Position numbers and translations under genes: made by a program. Below, piece by piece: positions 6,995 through 12,414 of a stretch of 12,414 nucleotides of DNA. Origin of the DNA: CAYLNM01 sp964385045 (GTDB taxonomy: Bacteria > Planctomycetota > Phycisphaerae > Phycisphaerales > SM1A02); NCBI GenBank assembly GCA_964385045.1, contig CAYLNM010000130.1, positions 1 to 12,414 on the forward strand, given 5' to 3'. Positions within the stretch are counted from its first letter, which is position 1. Each line of letters begins with the position of its first letter. The notes under the pieces are model-generated. The model saw only the letters and a list, made by a program, of their open reading frames with translations. It did not search any database and had not been told where the DNA came from.

Positions 6995-9900
6995 CCGGCG
7001 CCCTCCCCGCGGGCCACGCGCCACGTGACCTCGACGTCCGCCCCCGGATGGTCCCGCCGGAACGCCTCGATCGCATCCCGCACGTCGTCCGCGGACGCCC
7101 CGGCGGCCAGCCGCAGTCCTCCGATGGCCTCACCGGTGGCGCTGGCGGTCGCACCACCCTCGTCCGTCCCCCCCGGCGGCGGCACGATCGGCCCGGGCCC
7201 CGTTCCGGTGCCGGTCCCGGCTCCGGTTCCGGCTCCGGCCCCGCCCCCGACCCCGACCACGATCTGCGTCGCCCGCGTCACGAGCTCCGGCAGCTCCCGC
7301 GCGAGCTGCCGCTGGTGCGGCTGCCCCTGCAGCAGCGCCTCCAGATCGGCCCGCAAACCCTCCGACGCCGCCCCGCCGCGGTCGCACGCCCCCGCGAGCA
7401 GCTGCCAGTCGTTCTCTCGCTTCAGCGCCGCCAGATCCTCGCTCGCCTGCTGGATCGTGTAGCCCGCGGTCGTCGCGCTCGAGGGCGACGGCGGATCGAA
7501 CCGCGCCAGCACCTCGACCGTGCCACGGGCGGACTCGGCCTTCTCGAGCCGGTCCACGAGCTCGAGCGCCGCGTCCACGTCGCTCACGCGGGGGCCGCCC
7601 CCCGCCCCGCGCGACGCCAGCGCCCGCTTCAGGTCCTCGAGCCGCGCCCGCATCTTCGGGAAGACCAGCCGCCGGTCGGGCCGGTCGCCGCCCTCGAAGC
7701 CCGCCGCCTCGGCGATCACGTCCGTGACCCGGCCCTGCAGCGACTCCATGAACGCCGAGGACTTGAACATCGCCTCCAGCGCGACGCCGAACGCCGTCCC
7801 GGCGACGTCCCGCGCCCGCTCCCAGTCCTCGTCGGACGGCATCGGCACCGGCCGCAGCTCGTCGTCCGACTGCAGCTTGCCCGGCTCCAGCGTCTCCAGC
7901 GGCTGCCGGGCCCGGGAGACCTCGTACTGCGAGCCCTCGGCGAACGCGATGATGACGACGTCCCGCCAGAGGGTCGGCAGTCCGGTCGCCCCGTCGTGGT
8001 CGATCCACTCCCGGAGCTGGCCCACCGTCACGCCGTTCTCGAGCCGATCGCCCGCCGCGTCGGCGGCCCGGCGGAAGCGGTTGAGCCACTCCTCGTTCGG
8101 GGCGAACACCGAGCCCGACGGAGCGAGCCCGAGCGGCATGGCGATCTGCTGGCCGATCCGCCGCTTGGCCGCGTCGTCCAGCACCGCGCGGCCCTGCGAG
8201 TCCGCCAGTGCCGCCCGCGTCAGCTCGACCACCTTCCGCGCGTCCGCCGGCTTCACTCCGTCCGGCCAGTCCGGCGCCTTGGGGTACACGTGCGCCAGCG
8301 CCTGCACCACCACCGCCTCGAGCCCCTGCCGCAGGCTCCGCCCGTCGCTGGGCGTCCGCGGCTCGAAGCTCGGGTCGAGCGACTCGAACGGCCGCTCGAT
8401 CTCGACCGTGTCGTCGAGCCGGGCCTTCATGTCGGCGTCCTGCCCGAGGCCGTAGGCGACCTTGAGCAGCTGCCCGAGGATGTTCCGCAGGCTCCGCTGC
8501 TGGCCCTCCAGCATCATGCGGGCCCGGAGGCGGTCCTCATCCGACAGGTGCGGCGTGGCGTCGGCGAACGTGGTGTCGCTCTTGAGGATGCCGTCGAGCT
8601 TCACGAGCTTGCTGAGCTCGGCGATGGCCTTCGGCCCGAGGAAGCGAGGCCGCCAGAGCAGGGTGCGGCCGCCGTACGAGCGGTCCTTCGCCGCCTCCTC
8701 CTTGAAGCCGGTGATCACGGCGCGGTCGGCCTCGTCCGCCTCGCGGGGCGGCCGATCGTCGAGCGGCTCGTCGATGACGACCTTCCAGCCGGGGCCGTCG
8801 TGCCGCAGCGACCGCGCGGTCATGTCGCTCACGTTGCTGAAGACGATCTCGACCTGCCGGTCGAGCCCCTTCCACGGGACCTCGACCACGGCCCGACCGT
8901 CGGCGTCCTCCACGCCGAGCTCGTCGCGGATCATGCGCCGAACGAGGCCGACGCGCGCCCCCTTCTGGTCGTACGCGTCGCCGTTGCGGATGATCCGCTC
9001 GGTGTCGAACGAGTCGAGCTGCAGGCGGATGGTGGGGTTCGCGGTGTCCTCCCCGAGCTGCACCTCCGCGACCTCGGTCGTCCACGCCCGCACCCGCTGC
9101 AGGACCTGCCCGGCCTCGCCGCCGGGGATCGGGCTCAGGACGGACCCGTGGTTGAGGCGGGCGATCCGGTCCGCGGTGAGGTCCTTGAGCTCCGGCACGC
9201 CGGGGATCACCGCGGCGAGCAGCAGCGTGTCCACGATGCGGCGGTCCATCGTGAACCGCCGGCGCTTCGGATCGTCCACCGGCAGCCGCGACGCCTCGTC
9301 CTCGGTGACGCCGTGCGTCTCCTCGATCAGCGGCATGAGCTTGGTCCGCCGCAGGTCGTTGGCCGCCTTGAAGAGGTCCTGGGCCGCGGAGTTGATCGCC
9401 TCGCGGCCGGAGCCCACCACCGACCACAGGTCGCCGATCGGGATCACCTCGCCCACGCGGAGCGACGCCCGCCGCCGGACCAGCAGCTGCTGCATCGCCT
9501 TGAGCGCGGTCCGGTCGCGCTGCAGCAGGCTCGCCGCGGCCACCAACGCCTTCACCAGCACCGGGCTGAACGGGTACACCTGCCGGAACGAGTCACGGTC
9601 GCCGTCGCTGCCGGCGAGGGTCTGCCACGTCTTGTCGTTCGCGGCCAGCCGGGCGAACTGGGCGTCGAGCTCCTGCCGGGCGCCCTCCGACCGCGGCCGC
9701 AGCAGGCGACGCGAGGCGACCAGCGGCAGGTCCATCAGCTCGAGGGCGACGCTCCGGAAGCGGCCCTCGTGGTGCGTCAGCTGATCGTCGATCGCCTGCA
9801 GCTCGGCCCCGATCGCGGTGCGGCCCACGAGCTCGCTCAGCCGCTTCTGCCGGGCGATGAACGCGACCACGGGGATGGGCCGCTTCAGGTGATGCCCCTC

Positions 9901-10854
9901 GACGATCTGCAGCAGCTTGGCGACCTCCCGCTGCAGGAACGGCAGGTTGCTGCTCTGCCCCGCGAGCCACAGGATGAGCTCGTCGAGGAACAGCACCAGC
10001 CCGTCGTAGCCGAGGGACTTGGCGTGCGCCGTCATCCGCTCGAGGCCGACGCCGATGGGCTCGTAGTCCGACGTGTCGGCGTACTCCTCGAGCACCCGCT
10101 CGGTGGCGGTCATGACCAGTTGCTGGCGATCGGGATCGTCGTCCGCGGCGGCGAACGCGCGATCGAGACGCTCGGGCGTCCAGTCGCCCGTGTCGCCGAA
10201 GTCGCCCCACTCGTCGTCGGTCCCGGTGCCGCCGGCGGCGTTGAGCTTCGCGAGCAGGCCCGCCTCGCCGGTCTCCCGCATCGTCCGCAGCACGCCGAGG
10301 ATGCGGTCGGCCTTGAACAGCAGCGGCAGGCTCGCGTCCGGATGGGCCCCGCGGATCGCCTGCACGTACCCCTCGTAGATCCGCTGCTCGGTCGCGTCCG
10401 CCCCGATCATGTGACACGGCACGAGCAGGAACTTCCGCCCCCGCAGCCACGGCCCGTGGGTCGCGACGACGTCGTGCAGCTCCTCGCGGCCCAGGGCGTG
10501 CTCGTCGCCCGTCAGCAGCCGGTGCAGGAACGCCATGAAGTGGCTCTTGCCGCTGCCGAAGGACCCGTCGAGGTAGCAGCCGATGCCGGGCGTGGCCGCC
10601 CGGGCCTCGCGGGCCTCGCCCCCCTTCACCTCGAGCCCGAGCGCGTTCTGGATCAGGCCGAGGGCCTCGCCCAGCCGCTGCCGGATGGCGTCGGTGATGA
10701 CGTAGTCGTCCACCGTCCGGCCGGCCCGCTCGGACTTCACGCCGTCCACGAGCTTGAGGACGAAGTCCTCCTGCGCCGCGGTCTCGGGGATGTCGATGAG
10801 CTCGGCCAGGAGCTGGCCGTCCGCGTTCGTCCGATTCGTGTCCAACGTCGTCAT
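6991..10854 (-). CDS. pglY: PglY, large BREX type 2 P-loop ATPase
   Basis: This 1287-residue protein is the type 2 counterpart of BrxC, a large cytoplasmic ATPase essential for BREX. After an N-terminal region resembling others in the family (ELIDIPETAAQEDFVLKLVDG at 18-38), the Walker A motif GSFGSGKS is at residues 97-104 and the Walker B motif LVLFLDE at 286-292. The strand PIPVVAFIARQKRLSELVG follows at about 326-344. A long helical region of unassigned function makes up most of the rest. Near the C-terminus, residues about 1198-1232 form a Gly/Ala/Thr then Pro-rich linker encoded by imperfect GC-rich repeats, leading to a short terminal segment (GGLRLAAGASADDVRDAIEA). The ATG at 10854 is preceded by a weak purine run. 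The gene follows pglX by 58 bases and overlaps pglZ by four. The first 300 residues and the synteny leave little doubt about the family; the function of the C-terminal part is not visible. Confidence 0.93.
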   Translation of the reverse strand: MTTLDTNRTNADGQLLAELIDIPETAAQEDFVLKLVDGVKSERAGRTVDDYVITDAIRQRLGEALGLIQNALGLEVKGGEAREARAATPGIGCYLDGSFGSGKSHFMAFLHRLLTGDEHALGREELHDVVATHGPWLRGRKFLLVPCHMIGADATEQRIYEGYVQAIRGAHPDASLPLLFKADRILGVLRTMRETGEAGLLAKLNAAGGTGTDDEWGDFGDTGDWTPERLDRAFAAADDDPDRQQLVMTATERVLEEYADTSDYEPIGVGLERMTAHAKSLGYDGLVLFLDELILWLAGQSSNLPFLQREVAKLLQIVEGHHLKRPIPVVAFIARQKRLSELVGRTAIGAELQAIDDQLTHHEGRFRSVALELMDLPLVASRRLLRPRSEGARQELDAQFARLAANDKTWQTLAGSDGDRDSFRQVYPFSPVLVKALVAAASLLQRDRTALKAMQQLLVRRRASLRVGEVIPIGDLWSVVGSGREAINSAAQDLFKAANDLRRTKLMPLIEETHGVTEDEASRLPVDDPKRRRFTMDRRIVDTLLLAAVIPGVPELKDLTADRIARLNHGSVLSPIPGGEAGQVLQRVRAWTTEVAEVQLGEDTANPTIRLQLDSFDTERIIRNGDAYDQKGARVGLVRRMIRDELGVEDADGRAVVEVPWKGLDRQVEIVFSNVSDMTARSLRHDGPGWKVVIDEPLDDRPPREADEADRAVITGFKEEAAKDRSYGGRTLLWRPRFLGPKAIAELSKLVKLDGILKSDTTFADATPHLSDEDRLRARMMLEGQQRSLRNILGQLLKVAYGLGQDADMKARLDDTVEIERPFESLDPSFEPRTPSDGRSLRQGLEAVVVQALAHVYPKAPDWPDGVKPADARKVVELTRAALADSQGRAVLDDAAKRRIGQQIAMPLGLAPSGSVFAPNEEWLNRFRRAADAAGDRLENGVTVGQLREWIDHDGATGLPTLWRDVVIIAFAEGSQYEVSRARQPLETLEPGKLQSDDELRPVPMPSDEDWERARDVAGTAFGVALEAMFKSSAFMESLQGRVTDVIAEAAGFEGGDRPDRRLVFPKMRARLEDLKRALASRGAGGGPRVSDVDAALELVDRLEKAESARGTVEVLARFDPPSPSSATTAGYTIQQASEDLAALKRENDWQLLAGACDRGGAASEGLRADLEALLQGQPHQRQLARELPELVTRATQIVVGVGGGAGAGTGAGTGTGTGPGPIVPPPGGTDEGGATASATGEAIGGLRLAAGASADDVRDAIEAFRRDHPGADVEVTWRVARGEGAG
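7002..7007 (-). promoter_or_regulatory. Ribosome binding site of pglZ
   Basis: GGGAGG on the minus strand lies seven bases before the GTG at 6994-6992 and inside the last codons of pglY. It supports the 940-residue PglZ start and coupled translation. Confidence 0.6.
7160..7262 (-). repeat. Imperfect GC-rich repeats coding a flexible linker in PglY
   Basis: The plus strand shows imperfect CCGGTN/CCGGCT hexamer-like units across the centre of this segment. On the minus strand they code alternating Gly-Ala and Gly-Thr pairs followed by Pro/Ile/Val-Pro. Such repeats can change in copy number by slippage, altering linker length by whole codons if units of six are lost or gained. Confidence 0.55.
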
Positions 10855-10886
10855 TCCTGCATCGTCCCCCGTCGTTCCTTCGTCAT
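10851..10886 (-). CDS. Possible 11-codon leader ORF before pglY
   Basis: A short frame, MTKERRGTMQE, begins at the ATG at 10886 and ends at a TGA that overlaps the pglY ATG as ATGA. It has no family and may be chance. If translated, it could couple ribosome arrival from pglX to pglY initiation. Its upstream ribosome site is poor, being a GC palindrome. Confidence 0.2.
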   Translation of the reverse strand: MTKERRGTMQE

Positions 10887-10888
10887 CT

Positions 10889-10904
10889 GCCGGCCGCGGC
10901 CGGC
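10889..10904. repeat. 16-bp perfect palindrome between pglX and pglY
   Basis: The sequence GCCGGCCGCGGCCGGC is its own reverse complement and lies in the 58-base spacer after the pglX stop. No T tract follows on the minus strand, so it is not a classic intrinsic terminator. As RNA it could form a strong GC hairpin that tunes read-through or protects mRNA ends, or as DNA a protein site. GC-rich palindromes also arise by chance in such genomes. Confidence 0.45.
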
Positions 10905-10912
10905 GCCCCCCG

Positions 10913-12414
10913 TCACGGCCGCCATGCTCGCACGTCGTCCAGCGTCACGCCGAGCTGTCCGCAGAGCTCCTGCACCTGGGCCGCGTAGATCTCGCCGAGG
11001 TTGCCCCACTCGGNNNNNNNNNNNNNNNNNNNNNNNNNNNNNNNNNNNNNNNNNNNNNNNNNNNNNNNNNNNNNNNNNNNNNNNNNNNNNNNNNNNNNNN
11101 NNNNNNNNNNNNNCCGCCGCCGATGGCGGCCTTCCGCTCGGCGTCGATCGCGAGCCAGCGGTCGCGGACGCCGGTGAGGGCGGCCTTCTCGTGCTCGGGC
11201 AGGCCGCTGACCACCCGCGAGGGCCCGAGCGCCGTGCCGTTCGACTTGAGCCACTCGGCGACGTGCCGGCGGGCGAACGCCTGCTCCTCGGGCGACTCGC
11301 CGAAGTGCTCGCGGAGCACCGCGTCCTGCTGGTCCAGGAACGGGTCCTCGATCCGCTGGAGCCGCCAGGTCTCCTCCCACTCGGCCCGCTTCCGCAGGCC
11401 GCCGGGCTTCAGGTACTGGCTGGGCAGGAACGGAACGGCATCGCTCGCGACCAGCGATTCGAGCACGGGCAGGACATCCGCCCCGACCTCGCCCGTCTTC
11501 AGATCGACGAGTCGCCGGAACGCAGCATCGGCCGCGAGCACGTCGGCCAGCCGGGCGAGGGTCAGCGGCCGCGGCTGCTCGCCCGACCACACCGCCAGCC
11601 GCTCGACGTGCTCGAGGATCGCGGTGTCCACGGCCCGGCCGAACCGCTCGGCGAAGGGCTCGACGTTCCACCGCCGCTTGCACTCGGGCTGCTCGATCAG
11701 CCCGATGGCCGGATGCTGCTCGATCAGCTCGATGCGGCGGGCCACCACGTCGCGGTAGGCCGGCGGCCAGTGGTCCGGGATCTCGGTGATGGGCGTCGAG
11801 CCGTGCCGCTCGAACCACGTCGTCTCGACCTCGCCCGCGGCGATCCGCCGGGCCAGCACGATCTCGAACGCCCGCTGACCGAGCGCGACGCCGGGCAGGT
11901 CGTCCGGCGAGGCCATGACCGGCGGATCGTCGAGCAGGCCGTAGTCGCCGTAGACGACCCAGTCGAGCTCCTCCTGCAGGGCGATGCGGGCTTCGAGTCG
12001 TTCGCGGTCGGCGGCGGCGAGGGCGGCGGGGTCGAGGTCGGCGCCCGTGTTCGTGAGATCGAGGTCATCGGCCGAGCCGAGGGGGTCGAGGCGGCGAGTG
12101 ATGTCGCGGCTCGCGGAGCCGACGGCCGGGATGGGAAGCGTCTTGAGCTTGGTGGCGTCCCACTCGCGTCGCCGCTCCCATTCCTCGGTTGCGAGCCCGC
12201 CCCCAATGCCCCCGGTGCCCTTGTCGAAGAGGGTGTGCACCGCCCAGAAGCACACCGCCGAGCTGTTCAGCACCCCGAGCAGCGCGAGGTGATCCTCCTC
12301 GCTCGCGTCCGCCGGCAGCTTGATGACCGGAGCCGACTGCTTGAAGACCTTGCCGCCCCGGTCGAGGACGAAGTGGTTGTGCGTGGCGACGAAGGCGAAG
12401 GCGATGGAGAGCGG
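10913..12414 (-). CDS. pglX: PglX, BREX type 2 adenine DNA methyltransferase (C-terminal part; contains an assembly gap)
   Basis: PglX is the BREX N6-adenine methyltransferase that marks host DNA at an asymmetric site; phage lacking the mark are restricted. Only the C-terminal part is here: about 433 codons from the right edge to the gap and 33 after it. The first residues, FAFVATHNHFVLDRGGKVFK then SAPVIKLP and GVLNSSAVCFWAVHTLFDKG, match the region after the catalytic domain in type 2 PglX, where target recognition lies. EELDWVVYGDYGLL is another typical block. The catalytic NPPY and SAM motifs would lie beyond the right edge. The gene ends at TGA 10915-10913, after GEIYAAQVQELCGQLGVTLD. 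The reading frame differs on the two sides of the N run if 100 bases are counted literally. A 100-N run is a placeholder, so this is not evidence of a frameshift. The call rests on these segments and on the pglX-pglY-pglZ order. Confidence 0.9.
11014..11113. other. Assembly gap of 100 N inside pglX
   Basis: Exactly 100 unknown bases separate two pglX coding pieces. This is the usual filler for a scaffold gap of unknown size, so the true length may differ and extra sequence could be hidden. The upstream flank ends in a GGCGG-type GC run, which may have broken the assembly. Confidence 0.97.

Noticed and set aside
6995..7024. A PglZ start ten codons upstream at 7024
   Set aside because: The GTG at 6994 has GGGAGG at ideal spacing and the typical GTGA overlap. 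The upstream GTG lacks these.
8462..9784. A 440-codon open frame on the plus strand opposite pglY
   Set aside because: It is Ser/Arg rich without motifs and is fully explained as the antisense of pglY, whose ATPase motifs are clear.
10913..11113. A frameshift in pglX between the two sides of the gap
   Set aside because: The frame change comes only from counting the 100 N literally, and that number is a placeholder.

Overview
The window is a stretch of a defence island built on a BREX type 2 (Pgl-like) phage-resistance locus. The DNA is very G+C rich (estimated by eye near 70%) with strong G/C bias at third codon positions. Several genes start with GTG and have Shine-Dalgarno-like sites. This fits a high-GC bacterium such as a planctomycete, myxobacterium or actinobacterium, but nothing here fixes the phylum. 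A run of exactly 100 N marks a scaffold gap, so the source is a draft genome or metagenome assembly.

All genes I accept are on the minus strand, so the locus reads from right to left. In transcription order: (1) the C-terminal part of pglX, the BREX adenine methyltransferase, cut by the right window edge and interrupted by the N gap near its 3' end; (2) pglY, a 1287-residue P-loop ATPase; (3) pglZ, a 940-residue alkaline-phosphatase-superfamily protein whose GTG start overlaps the pglY stop as GTGA; (4) a DUF3800 protein of 279 residues; (5) a short DprA/Smf-type SLOG-domain protein of 233 residues; (6) a ComF-like phosphoribosyltransferase gene that appears broken into three reading-frame pieces; (7) brxD, a P-loop ATPase whose ATG overlaps the stop of the preceding reading frame as ATGA and which runs off the left edge a little before its expected end. 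The remaining type 2 genes (pglW, the 5' part of pglX, brxHI) are not in the window and would be expected just outside it.

How the parts work together: in type 2 BREX, PglX marks host DNA, and PglY, PglZ, PglW and BrxD take part in modification and in blocking phage DNA replication. The unusual aspect is the cargo of about 2.9 kb between pglZ and brxD, which holds DUF3800, DprA-like and phosphoribosyltransferase genes. It looks like an accessory, possibly nucleotide-centred, module nested in the BREX operon. A 26-bp imperfect direct repeat (24 of 26 match by hand count) lies inside the pglZ 3' end and again between the DUF3800 and dprA-like genes, bracketing the DUF3800 gene. This hints at how that gene arrived.

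Gene-poor stretches are 2582-3046 and 3887-4171. Neither shows a convincing promoter, terminator or RNA gene. No tRNA, rRNA, CRISPR array, insertion sequence or integrase was found.
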